A stretch of 64,000 nucleotides of DNA from Didymella arachidicola (lineage: Eukaryota > Ascomycota > Dothideomycetes > Pleosporales > Didymellaceae): assembly GCA_016630955.3 (NCBI GenBank), contig CM049997.1:620001-684000 (forward strand), in the 5' to 3' direction. The notes beneath the pieces are model-generated. The model did no database searches. It was not told the origin of the DNA and saw nothing but the letters and a program-made list of their open reading frames with translations. Below are positions 22,440 to 32,423 of this stretch, in pieces. How positions within the stretch are numbered: position 1 is the first letter of the stretch; each line of letters begins with the position of its first letter. The position numbers were made by a program, and so were the translations under genes.

Positions 22440-23220
22440 GGTCAGTGCTCGCAGGAACTCTCCCATTTAATTCGACCATCGAAGATCTTACAATGGGTTA
22501 TGTTGCTGGAGGTACAAGCGACACCGCAACTCCATTGACCCCGGTAGCACCGCCTGGACGTTGTGTCTCCCTTTGAGAGGATCACACTTCCTAGTGTACC
22601 AGTTAGAGATTGGATCGACATAAATGTTGAATCGACGGTGATCACAGTCACCGGGAGCGGGTGCTCCGAGAGGTATGGTGGTAGTAGACGACCCCTCTTA
22701 GATCAAGAGAACGCTTCCCGTCGACTGCAGCAACAGGACTTGCGGAGCAAAAGTAACGACATCATCTGATTTCAAAGCAACATGATCATGCAATACGAGG
22801 GCTGCGGACGATGTCTGAACTGACACTGCAACTGTGTTCGAGCCTGAGACTACAGTTAACGCTGGTGGTGGTGTCCCTAAAGAAAGCCTTGTGGCTACTT
22901 GAGTCTGCGATACTTGAGGGTTGGATTCTGCGATTTGAAGCCCCGGAGAGTGATGATGCTAAGTAAATTATCATGAAACCCTGATTCCCGCTGATAGCCT
23001 AATGTTGCTGAGTCCTACACTTCGCTGCGATATCGTGCCTTGAGGAGTGCCTTCGATCCCGGCAAACCCGCTTGCCGGAAGCTGCGGGAGCGAGATATGG
23101 AATTGGTAGACTAGAGTATACGGCAGTGAGAAGGAGATACTCGATTGGACTTTGTCGGCTCTGGTGATCATCTCAGAGACTGTTGGAGGCACTCTTGAAA
23201 ATTGGGACCTAGACAAGGAT
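22440..23220 (-). pseudogene. possible decayed repeat-rich secreted/cell-wall protein
   Basis: Three short minus-strand frames in different phases carry Ser/Thr/Val/Gly-rich stretches: TVITVDSTFMSIQSLTGTLG, TVVSGSNTVAVSVQTSSAAL and QLPASGFAGIEGTPQGTIS. They recall the repeated beta-type units of fungal GPI-anchored cell-wall proteins (the pattern ITVDG..YSI...LT.G..TV.G). No continuous frame, signal peptide or start links them, and I found no plausible intron set. I read this as a degraded gene; chance similarity is possible. Confidence 0.3.
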
Positions 23221-23522
23221 TCAGGTTTGATTGTTTAAAGCGTTGAGCGTCATGCCTCTGACAACTCTCGTGCCTTCTCTTGAGATATAGATATCAATAG
23301 ATGGTCCTCTGTGGGCAACGAAGACTACGAGATAAGATTTTCGGAAACTGCGGAGTGAGAGGATGCGGTTGATGTCTGAACGGATTGGCGTATGCCAAAA
23401 TTGACGCACCGAGGGAACATCTGGTCTCCGACGATACGCAACATTATGAGCTTCCTGAAAAGATCTTTGTTGTCGCGTGATGACGGCAGTACATCTCGGC
23501 CAATTCAGAAATATTGCTGCTG
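23221..23522. other. 3' flank of the HAD gene
   Basis: About 0.3 kb without a supported gene. A short minus-strand frame runs through it but has no recognisable content. Confidence 0.4.
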
Positions 23523-24527
23523 TCAAAGATCCTCTTGACCACCCACGTGCTTCAGTCCCATCCAACTCAAGATCTCAGTGAAGTCTCTCGCCCACACAAC
23601 TCGCCAGTCGTCTGCGTTCCCCCAGTCCGACAGATGTGGACAGTGAACACCCAGACTTTCGAGCCGTTCAGCTAGCTTCTTCTGCGAGCTACCGATCGGC
23701 TCGTCACGGATGCAAATGCCCAGATCTGCTTCAAGTAGGCACTCGATGTCTGTCCAGCTGTCGCCCATATATATGATCCTCCTTTCGTCTTGCTTCTGTA
23801 ACCGTTTAAGGTACTCCAGCTTGTCGCTACTTGAGATGATGGTCATCTCTGAATCATGCTCGGGGTTGATTCTGCCTTGTGAGACGTTGTCACTCTCAAT
23901 CCCATCAAGCTCGTTCGCATATATTGAGCTTTTGTCGATAGGTGCACTTGCAGCTTTGAGACATGAGCTGATGAAATGACGACTCCAATTCACGCTCAGG
24001 AGATCCAGACTGTCATGACTTCTTGCCTGCTTCAACTGTAGAAACTCAATGAAGCCGTTGCGTATTTCAACTCTCCTCGAACTCATGACGCTGCTTGCTC
24101 CTTGCTCTAGTAGCTTTTGGGTCAGGCCTGCAAATATACCAGATGCCGAGACACGGTCGAGGCTTGCCTGCTCAACGCTCTTCAAGGATTGTAGGAGCCT
24201 TCTCTCCTCTTGAATAGTTGTGGGAAGCCTGCCGCCGGGCGCGAGTCTCTCAATGGCGGCGGTGTGGTCAGCTATGTATGCCTCTGAGACGCGCCTCCAC
24301 GCTTCGTGCACGGGTGAGTCAGGCTTGGCAGAGGCTGCAATACCAACAAGAGCATCAAGTGTATCGCGCCGAGTTATTGTACCATCCCAGTCCAGAATCC
24401 AGTGAATTGGCTGGCTCATGTTGAATCCCGGCTTTGCAGTCATTGAGGAATGCAGTTGTGCAGACGTGCGTAAGAATTGCGAGATTGCAGGCAAAGCTCT
24501 TGACACTCCTGCAATTGAACGCCACAT
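23523..24527 (-). CDS. HAD-superfamily phosphatase-like protein
   Basis: Haloacid dehalogenase-fold phosphohydrolase of a fungal group resembling phosphoserine/PHOSPHO-type phosphatases. Single exon, up to 334 aa. Motif I is HWILDWDGTITRRDTLDAL, with the nucleophile and acid/base aspartates in DWDGT. Motif II is probably the TIISSSDK serine region, the lysine is in the following helix, and motif III is IYMGDSWTDIECLLEADLGI with the magnesium-binding aspartates. Catalytic residues are therefore complete. The first ATG gives 36 extra residues rich in Arg, Ser, Ala and Leu with no acids (MWRSIAGVSRALPAISQFLR), resembling a mitochondrial presequence; an ATG at 24419 would give a cytosolic form. 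Substrate unknown. Confidence 0.8.
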   Translation of the reverse strand: MWRSIAGVSRALPAISQFLRTSAQLHSSMTAKPGFNMSQPIHWILDWDGTITRRDTLDALVGIAASAKPDSPVHEAWRRVSEAYIADHTAAIERLAPGGRLPTTIQEERRLLQSLKSVEQASLDRVSASGIFAGLTQKLLEQGASSVMSSRRVEIRNGFIEFLQLKQARSHDSLDLLSVNWSRHFISSCLKAASAPIDKSSIYANELDGIESDNVSQGRINPEHDSEMTIISSSDKLEYLKRLQKQDERRIIYMGDSWTDIECLLEADLGICIRDEPIGSSQKKLAERLESLGVHCPHLSDWGNADDWRVVWARDFTEILSWMGLKHVGGQEDL

Positions 24528-25127
24528 TCAATGTATGTGGTGTTATGATGATATACAGGTGAAGTGTGCCGTGATGTTTGTTCACTACAGCTCGGTCTTG
24601 GAAAGAACGATGCAGACTGATCACGTGCCCAGCGACAACGTATGTACAGACTACAACTGCGTAGTCAACGCCCGCCGGAAAAGCGATTGAATCTAACTTG
24701 CAAACTCCAATCGATCTCGAATAACGGTGGAATGGGCCTGCTTTGTCACGAATTGCTGTACTGGGCTGTGACAGGTTGACAAACCGCGTATCTGCGTCAA
24801 CGAACGGAAAGAGCAAAGGTCGATTTGCACACGCTGCTCGAGAACTCTGAAATTTGCTTCGCCCAGCCTCTTGAAGTTTCTCGAATTTCCAAGTTGAACA
24901 ATCGATGCTGAGATGGCCAATATGAGTGTTGACGTTCTCGACTTTCAAGATCGTGGCGAGCGTCGGCGGCTGTTTTTCCGGCTCTCCCCGAGGCTTTTCC
25001 AGCATGCGCAATAATGGGCTAGATCTCATTGGCCACACGTCGCCCGAGGCTCCTGGCTTAACAACTTCGATGAACGCAACACGCTGACACCAAGACATCC
25101 CGCACTCTCCACTCCACACAATCCACA
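24528..25127. other. divergent promoter region between the HAD gene and SDHB
   Basis: About 0.6 kb between two divergent start codons. It contains two CCAAT-type boxes on the SDHB side, at 24917-24921 (plus) and 25028-25032 (minus). No coding region is supported. Confidence 0.55.
25028..25032 (-). promoter_or_regulatory. CCAAT box upstream of SDHB
   Basis: ATTGG (CCAAT on the minus strand) about 96 bp before the SDHB start codon. A second CCAAT in plus orientation lies at 24917-24921. Both positions suit HAP/CBC binding, known to control TCA-cycle and respiratory genes. The assignment is by motif only. Confidence 0.45.
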
Positions 25128-26164
25128 ATGGCTTGCACACGCACCCTTGCCCGTCTGGCTACGAGGCGGACAGGTAGGCATTCCATTCACACCAGCCATG
25201 CGCGCCATTGAGCCCTGCTGACGCCCTCACGCAGCCCTTCGCCCGGCAGTCTTCTCGCGTGGTTTCGCCTCCGTCACCGATACGGTCGCCCGCGAGCCCA
25301 TCTCGAAGGTCGCCGAGGCCATCAACCCAGAACCCTCCCGCAGTATTACGCCGGAGAGCAAGACATCGACCAAGCACGAGCCTGAGCATGAGAAGGGTGC
25401 GAAGACAAAGACCTTCCACATCTACCGATGGAACCCCGATGAGCCATCCGCGAAGCCCAAGATGCAGTCGTACACCCTCGACCTGAATAAGACCGGACCT
25501 ATGATGCTGGATGCGCTCATCCGCATCAAGAACGAGGTCGATCCTACCCTTACTTTCAGGAGGAGTTGCCGCGAGGGTATCTGCGGTAGCTGCGCCATGA
25601 ACATCGATGGTGTCAACACCTTGGCCTGCTTGTGCCGCATTCCCACAGACACCGCCAAGGAGTCACGCATCTACCCGCTTCCCCACATGTACGTTGTCAA
25701 GGACCTTGTCCCTGACATGACGCTCTTCTACAAGCAGTACCGCTCCGTCAAGCCGTACCTGCAGCGCACCACTCCTTCGCCTGACGTAAGTATTCGCCAC
25801 CTCCGACACATGCTCACTGAACACTATTGACAACTTCTAGGGCCGCGAATACCGCCAGACTAAGGAGGATCGCAAGAAGCTCGACGGTCTTTACGAATGC
25901 ATTCTTTGCGCTTGCTGCTCGACATCATGCCCGTCTTATTGGTGGAACCAGGAGGAGTACCTCGGACCCGCTGTTCTCCTCCAGTCGTACCGCTGGATCG
26001 CCGACTCGCGTGACGAGAAGAAGGCCGAGCGCCAGGATGCCTTGAACAACAGCATGAGCTTGTACCGATGCCACACCATTCTTAACTGCTCGAGGACATG
26101 CCCCAAGGGTCTCAACCCTGCGCTCGCAATTGCTGAGATCAAGAAGAGCATGGCTTTCACCTGA
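25128..26164 (+). CDS. SDHB: succinate dehydrogenase iron-sulfur subunit, complex II
   Basis: Carries electrons from the flavoprotein subunit to ubiquinone in the mitochondrial inner membrane. Three exons encode 306 aa, with introns at 25174-25234 and 25786-25840. The N-terminus (MACTRTLARLATRRT) is a basic mitochondrial presequence. The [2Fe-2S] ligands are in SCREGICGSCAMNIDGVNTLAC. The [4Fe-4S] and [3Fe-4S] ligands are in CILCACCSTSCP and CHTILNCSRTCPKG. Residues that form the quinone and carboxamide-fungicide site are the usual wild-type ones: P230 in TSCPSYWWN and H277 in RCHTILNC. The length is normal and the family call certain. Two CCAAT boxes upstream suggest HAP-complex control, like cytochrome c1 in this window. 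Confidence 0.97.
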
Positions 26165-26626
26165 GTGCGCAAATGAATCTGCATCGAGTGGGCAAAAGCA
26201 AGAAGATAGAGACGAAGATGATTAGCATTCGCTGCATGCACCTACATCGACTTTCAGTTGGTGTTTTGAGTTAGGACTGTATTTTTGGAGACATGTACGC
26301 GAACCAATACATTCACATTCTACCAAACACCTGCTTCTTGGAGGTATTGCAGCGCAGCATTCGTCTTGACCCAATCCTGCAGACATGCGTTGAATTTATG
26401 CTGCGACGTTTATACGTAGTACATCAGTCAACACTCTTCGACGCCATGCGAAAGGTTTTCACTTGGTATGGAATGAGGTTACAGACACGTGAAATCAGAC
26501 TTTGTGATATAGGGGTAACACAATCGTTATCGCCTCGTGCACTGCTCTCTGCCAATGTGCGGCAGGTGGTAAAGGTTTTTGGCTTGCTAAAGCAGGCGAA
26601 GTTCTATCCTCCATCATTCCCAGTTT
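26165..26626. other. convergent intergenic region after SDHB
   Basis: About 0.46 kb between the SDHB stop and the stop of the DUF3632 gene. It should contain both 3' ends. Open frames here are shadows. Confidence 0.5.
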
Positions 26627-27558
26627 CTACGAAGCGTTTGCTTGAGTGTTTTGCATGGTTTCTAGCGCACGCGCAATCAGCTCAGGGGTCGTTCCGCTAC
26701 TGAAGTGTGACTGGCACTCTAGCAAGCCTTGTCTCCAGTGGTTCCATCGCTCGAGTGTATTCTGCTCTGCTTGGGAGTCCGAAACCTTGAGCCATAACTT
26801 GGCTGCATCATAGACAATCCAGATACACGCCAGACGTACGGCGAGCTCAGAAGGTCCGCCCGCGCTACTTTCTCCCTCGAACGCCCAAGTGAATGCTGTC
26901 AGTGCCCACGACTGAGAGAAATCCAGTGGAGATGGTGAATCTAATGTGTTGGCGTCGATTTGAGCAAGGAAGGCTGTCAGGTTCTCCCACTTCTGTGCTT
27001 CTTCCTGAGTGTAGTCCTCTTGACCGTCTAGAAACCATCAGCATTGTAAATACTTATTATTGCAAATAGACCCTCACCGAAAGAGCCCATCTCATCTGCG
27101 ATAGTGTGTCCAAAGGTTGGGAGGTCTTGCCAGATGACACCCTCGCCGTCCTCGAACGCCAATGGCGCGTCTGTGCTCGAGTCGGTTATAACGACAGAGC
27201 GAAGAGACAAAAGAAGCTCGACTAGTCCATTTTGCTGTTCTGGAGGGGTGCGCGCAGCCAGCTCCAAGAAGCAGCAAGCAGTGATCCAGCAATGATTGCC
27301 TATCTCCTCTTCGAGAGCAGCTTTATGAGTCAGGTCGACCAGCTGGAGGATGGCATCCTCCAGCGTGACCTCTCGGGATTGAGAGAACGCATATATTAGC
27401 CTGAACTCAGGCTTCTGTTCCAGTTCGAGGACCCAATTTGCGTGCGCTGCGCGAGTCCTCTCTCTGTTGAGTGGAGAGTCTGGCGCAAGATCGAAAGAGT
27501 CTGCATCAGAGCCTGTGATCATTGTTTGGTCAGTCATGATCGCCTGCGCGTTGCCCAA
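26627..27558 (-). CDS. DUF3632-type fungal protein, unknown function
   Basis: Two exons encode about 293 aa, with one intron at 27028-27077 joining GSF to DGQEDYTQEE. The protein is all-helical in appearance, with the alternating hydrophobic helices and the WITACCFLELAARTPPEQQ, LLELAARTPP and ALTAFTWAFE stretches that I associate with the fungal DUF3632 family (PF12311). The role of that family is unknown. No signal peptide or membrane segment is present. The start at MGNAQAIMTDQ was used; an internal ATG seven codons later is equally possible. Neighbours give no functional hint. Confidence 0.7.
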
Positions 27559-28319
27559 GAGAGACTATTCTCAATACTGGTGAGTTATGTCGACGACGCT
27601 TGGTGCAGCGGTGAACTCTGGTGAGGCGCAAAAGAGCAGATCTACCAAGCTTTTCATTGGCTCGCTTAGCGAAAGTGAATGTCGAATGTGTAAACAAACT
27701 ATGCGATCATCTCGAGTGCAGGAGTTGACTTTTGCATTGCTGGTCATTATCATAATGATGCTAACTTACTGGTTCATCTCTGGATGGCAGATATCCTGAT
27801 GGATACGCGAACCTGTTGCGTGTCGTGGCTTCCTCACCAGGCAGCGTGATGCTGGCCCCATTACGCCATGTAACTGTGTCGCCTCAAAATTGGTTCATTG
27901 TTTTCTCAAAGCTTCTTATATCACTAATGGAGATACCAACTCTTTTTAGCAGGCCCCTACGCTTTGATTGGTATTTCAATAACAGTTTGAGCCCGCTCAT
28001 GACCTGATTACCAGCCAGCCCGTCATATGTTCGTTTCACTTTTCAATTCACCAAACACGAGCGTAGATGCAGCACAAGCTCATCTCCAGACTCTCGTTTG
28101 TAGGTGCTGAGAATCGCCTGAGAAGCAAGGGTTAGTCAGCTTGGGGCGTCCCCCATGGGCCGAGCTCCCATTTTACTGTAATCTTGGGCTTCTGACAGAC
28201 CTGTCCTGTTAGCTCAAATGGGCTCTGAATCGCTCTATTGGAGTCAGGAATATGTAGGTGTAGCAAATTGCTGATTAGAGTTAAGTTGGTGCTCTACATT
28301 CGTACCCGTCTTCGATCTC
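27559..28319. other. intergenic, no supported gene
   Basis: About 0.76 kb holding the promoter of the DUF3632 gene and the 3' flank of the dienelactone-hydrolase-like gene. AT-rich in places, with no recognisable gene, repeat or RNA. Confidence 0.5.
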
Positions 28320-29254
28320 TCACAACCATGCGTCAAACCAAGTCACAGCTTGTACGAAGCTTGCCTGCTTGGCATACACCTGCTGAGGAATAGTCGTGTT
28401 TGGTCGTACTGCGAATCCGTGCGGGGCTTGCGAATACAGATTAGTCTGAAAGGTGATGTTGTTCGAGTTCAGAATGCTCTCTGCTCTCGATTTCGCCGTA
28501 GCATTGAAACTTGCGTCAAGTGCTTCACTTGTCAGCTATCTTTCACGCGGTGCTTATGTATTAGAAGTGGTGACTTACTACCAGCAGCAATGCTTAAAGG
28601 TCCAGAAATAGCCTGAATCTCGGTTTCCAGGAGGTTTGAAGGGTGTGCAACAAACCCTACATCCAAGCCGCTGTCGTCTCCCTTCAACCACCTCCCCACG
28701 TACTTCCCGCCGAAACAATATCCAACGCCTCCAATCTTTTTAATACCAAGCTCGTTCCGCGCGTATTGTATCGTGCTATTAATAACAGCCTCAACTGCAG
28801 ACTGAGGGTGCTGAGCGAGCCATTCGGTCAAGTTAAGGCCAGCTTCCTGCTCTTCGACACTGACAGAGTCTCCTGCAAATAGGTCAGGAGCCAGAACCAG
28901 ATATCCGTTGCTGGCTATCGAGTCTGCAAGCCTGAACTAGTCAGCAGGTCCCCGAACATGGCTTCGAAAACCTTACAGCCTGTTCTGTAGCAGTGGAAGA
29001 CCGTAGATGTCAGTGAGATGAATGATCGCCTTCTCCGAGGTATTGCTGTTGGGTGGGTATGAGTGGTATATCTCAACTATTAGACATCAGCGCATGTCAT
29101 GCGTTGGAATAATTCCACACGTACTCCCGCTAATGTTCTTCAACTGTCCAGCAGGCTCTCCGGCGCTCCGGACCTCTAGTGTCGCGTAAGACGATGCAGA
29201 TAGTGCGGTTCCTGCACTCGTGAGTGCTATCAGGCATTGGCGAAGATTGATCAT
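28320..29254 (-). CDS. dienelactone-hydrolase family protein with signal peptide
   Basis: Alpha/beta-hydrolase of the dienelactone hydrolase family (PF01738). Four exons encode about 261 aa, with introns at 29077-29124, 28932-28976 and 28523-28578. The nucleophile elbow is GVGYCFGGKYV with the characteristic cysteine. The acid is likely the aspartate just after GPLSIAAGTLD, and the histidine is in APHGFAVR near the C-terminus, so the Cys-Asp-His triad appears complete. The N-terminus MINLRQCLIALTSAGTALSASS looks like a cleavable signal peptide, and several N-x-S/T sites follow, so the protein is probably secreted or passes through the ER. That is unusual for enzymes acting in intracellular chlorocatechol-type pathways. 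The exon 3/4 junction has two acceptable donors 3 nt apart. Substrate unknown. Confidence 0.82.
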
Positions 29255-31319
29255 ATTGGCGACTCAGTTTTTGTTATCAGAAGCGAAAACAAGTCGCACG
29301 ATTGATGAGGCGATGACGGACAGCAAGTAATTGCGGATGACGAGCTAGATCAACATCTTGTCTGGCTGCAGCCGCCGGAGCTTTGTACTGCACATTTGCC
29401 CAGACTGCCCAGACGAAGTACAATATGGTGACGGCAAGGATCTTGGGGTATTGCAAGGGTAGATGCGTGCGGCAGTCGTTGGATAAACAATCCGCGCGGG
29501 GTAACCTCCTGATTCGTCGATTTCCTTCACTCGGTAAGTCACGTTCCCATGCCTTATCGCTCCCATTCGTGCGACTTCTGCATCGACTGTCCATCTCGAC
29601 TTGGCAGATTGCGACGACTTCAGTACTTGGGGGCTGTGTTCCTGTATTCGCAATCCATCGAAACAAAAACGTATTGAGGGAGCGCCGCGCATTGATGATG
29701 TCAGATTGAATCGTAATCCAGCCGAAAACCAACTCCTGGCATGATAACAATTGCGCACCGAAGCACAGCCTGAGAGCAGTCTTCCAGAGCTCCCGATATG
29801 GACCGTAGAGAGAGACTATAAGACGGGAAGCATTCAAAAGGAAGGACAACAAGACTCAACGACCGAAGTGCATGAGAGGCTACCTACGTGGAAGAGAGCA
29901 AGTGAGCGTCCAGGATCGCCAGGAAATTCGCCAGACAGACCTTGCTGACCCTGGCACAAAATCGGTCACATCGAGTGGTGTCTCCAGCACGAGTGTAGCT
30001 GTTTCTTAATCAAGGTTTGCAATCGAAACTTCGCAGTTGTAAAGATTGTACTGTGTATACCAATCGTAATTATGAGGCAGGCGTTCCGTTGTTGCGATCG
30101 ACCCGTGGACTGCTTGATCGACAAAAGCGATTTCCTATGACTCGGACCACTCAAGGCGCACGCATACAACCAGGCTTTGACAGTGTTTCGGCAGAGTCAG
30201 ACGGTCAGAGTTCGACGTATATAGTCAGCACTTGGAGCCCAGCGCTTCAAAGCTTTCCATCGTCGGGATGTCCATTACGCTTCCGTTAGCGGATCTGCAG
30301 CGATCACGGCAAATCAATCACTTGATCTGGACCAATATACCTGATACCGGACTCAATGCATGGCAATTCCAAACGATGTCAAGTTCTGTGCTCTATCGCA
30401 GACAAGCTTCGCGCTGAGGCTAAATGCCCAGAGACAATCTTGCCGCCTGATGTGTGCCGGTTATACAAGCTCATCTAACCAGATTGCTTTTGATGACTAC
30501 ACATCTTCGTCAGTTCTTAGCAACCCAGGCTTAGCTGGCGAAGGGATCTTGCTTGACGCTCATTCTGAGAGGCTTTCACGTGTACCGAGACAGAGACATT
30601 GCTCCAGGGTTGCGTTGACAGATGCGCGATTTGTAGCCTCGCTTCAGCATCAGTTGAATAAGCTCCGCGGGAAACTCTCAAAGAGTAGATCGACTAATCT
30701 TCTGCTGTCTAGTCGACACGAAGATTTAGATGCTGTCGCGGAGGAGCATGATCAGACTGTCGGCAAGATTGAGTTACCGGATCCGCAGTAATCTGATGAA
30801 GAGACAGCGACTAGTCGGGCTAAATTTCGGTCTTAATCTGTATATAATTAGGTACCTTGACTGATCTAATCTACAGAGGAACTTCATTAACTCCTGCTCA
30901 ATAATGTTCGATCTGATCTAAATTTCTCAGTTTTAATAGATGCTCAGTCGGCTGCTATATTATCTACGCCCGAGACTTCAGCACGCATGCTTTCTACAAT
31001 TTCTTCAACACTAATTATGAGGGTGAATTAGGGCGTAATCAATCTCTATATCGGATGGGGGATGCTTCATCGGGATGATGTTCCGGACCGGAGGTTGTTA
31101 AACTTCTAGGGTCAATCTATCTGAAGGTCACACGAATGCACGGGATCAACATCTAGATTATCATGGCACCGAAAGCAACAGGCATTTTCATGAAACGAAC
31201 GAGTAAACAAGGGGTTTTGAACATATAAGCTAGGGATACGATTGCTGGAAACAGTGATTTGCTCCATCACAACTGTTTGCAGTTTTAGCCATCCATCAAC
31301 GCCCACGTTTCGAATCAAT
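29255..31319. other. gene-poor, partly AT-rich region
   Basis: About 2 kb with no gene I can support. Overlapping minus-strand frames at 29277-29852 and 29345-29758 and a plus-strand 143-codon frame (30360-30791) have no recognisable family content. The stretch 30790-31110 is strikingly AT-rich with many TA-containing words, as seen in decayed repeats. The last 200 bp form the promoter of the AA9 gene. Confidence 0.5.
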
Positions 31320-32423
31320 ATGAAGGCGACATTCGTCTTGGCTACTGTCACTGCCTTGGCAGTACATGTCTCTGGCCATGCAACTTTCCAAGATCTTTGG
31401 GTCAACGGTGTCGACCAGATAAGTCATCTTCGGGACACTGGCTTAGCTCTTACTGACAGCTGAGCACAAGGGTACTTGTGCGCGACTCCCCACCAGCAAT
31501 AGCCCCATCCAGGACGTAACAAGCACAAACCTTCGATGTGAGCCTCGCATCAAAGCTAAAAGTGGTGTTCTGCTAATGCCTCAGCTAGGCAACGTCAACC
31601 AAGGCTTTGCTGCCTCCAAGTGCAGCGTCGCTTCCGGGGGCATTGTGTAAGCAACCCATACATATCGCACAAAGCAAGCTCTAATACTCACTTTAGTACC
31701 ATTGAGATGCACCAGCAGCCCAACGATAGATCATGCACGAACGAAGCTATTGGCGGAGCTCACTATGGCCCGGTCTTGGTGCGTCGACCAAAATTACCAC
31801 CAATGTCTAAGTTGTAACATATTACAGGTTTATTTGAGCAAAGTCTCCAACTCGGCCACTGCTGATGGCTCGGCTCCCTTCTTCAAGATCTACGAAGATA
31901 CATGGGCGCAGAATACTGCTGGTGGAGGTGGCTCAGACGACTACTGGGGCACAAAAGATCTGAACAAACACTGCGGCAAGCTAGATGTTAAGATACCCGC
32001 GGGTCTTGCTCCAGGTGATTACCTGCTGCGAGCGGAGGCAATTGCGCTACACGCCGCAGGCGGCAGCGGCGGCGCACAGGTAAATTCCCATATGCCTGGT
32101 CTCCCCACCTCGGCCTCAATTCTGACTCGGAGTCTTCAGTTCTACCTCACTTGCTACCAGCTGACCGTCACTGGAAGTGGTACGACCAATCCGTCGGGCG
32201 TCAGCTTCCCGGGCGCATACAAGGCGTCAGACCCGGGAATTCTGATCAACATCTACCAGAAGCTCACGAAGTATGTTCCCATCCACTATAGCCATGACTC
32301 AAGCCTAATAGCCCTAGATATGTTTCTCCTGGACCTGCTGTCATCTCTGGAGGTACAACAGCTGTAGCTGGCACGGCTGGCTCGACTCTTGGAAGACGCC
32401 TGTCAGCAAAGCTGCGCTACTAA
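31320..32423 (+). CDS. AA9 lytic polysaccharide monooxygenase (secreted)
   Basis: Copper enzyme that oxidatively cleaves cellulose or related glucans outside the cell. Seven exons encode 264 aa, with introns at 31419-31470, 31538-31588, 31647-31696, 31779-31827, 32080-32139 and 32271-32317. A 19-residue signal peptide ends at VSG, leaving the obligatory N-terminal copper-binding histidine (HATFQDLWVNGVDQ). The second copper histidine is in IGGAHYGPVLVYLSKV, and the axial-tyrosine motif is GAQFYLTCYQLTVTG. Paired cysteines are present, and there is no cellulose-binding module. The first intron, as required by the frame, starts ATAAGT rather than GTAAGT. If it is not spliced, translation stops at 31461-31463, inside the intron. 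The gene is therefore either spliced at a rare AT-AG site, damaged by one G-to-A change, or affected by a sequencing error. Confidence 0.85.

Noticed and set aside
29277..29852. 191-codon minus-strand frame
   Set aside because: It overlaps a second minus frame of similar length. Neither has domain features, and no consistent spliced model was found.
30360..30791. 143-codon plus-strand frame
   Set aside because: No recognisable family. It lies in gene-poor sequence next to an AT-rich patch. It may be a remnant, but support is too weak.
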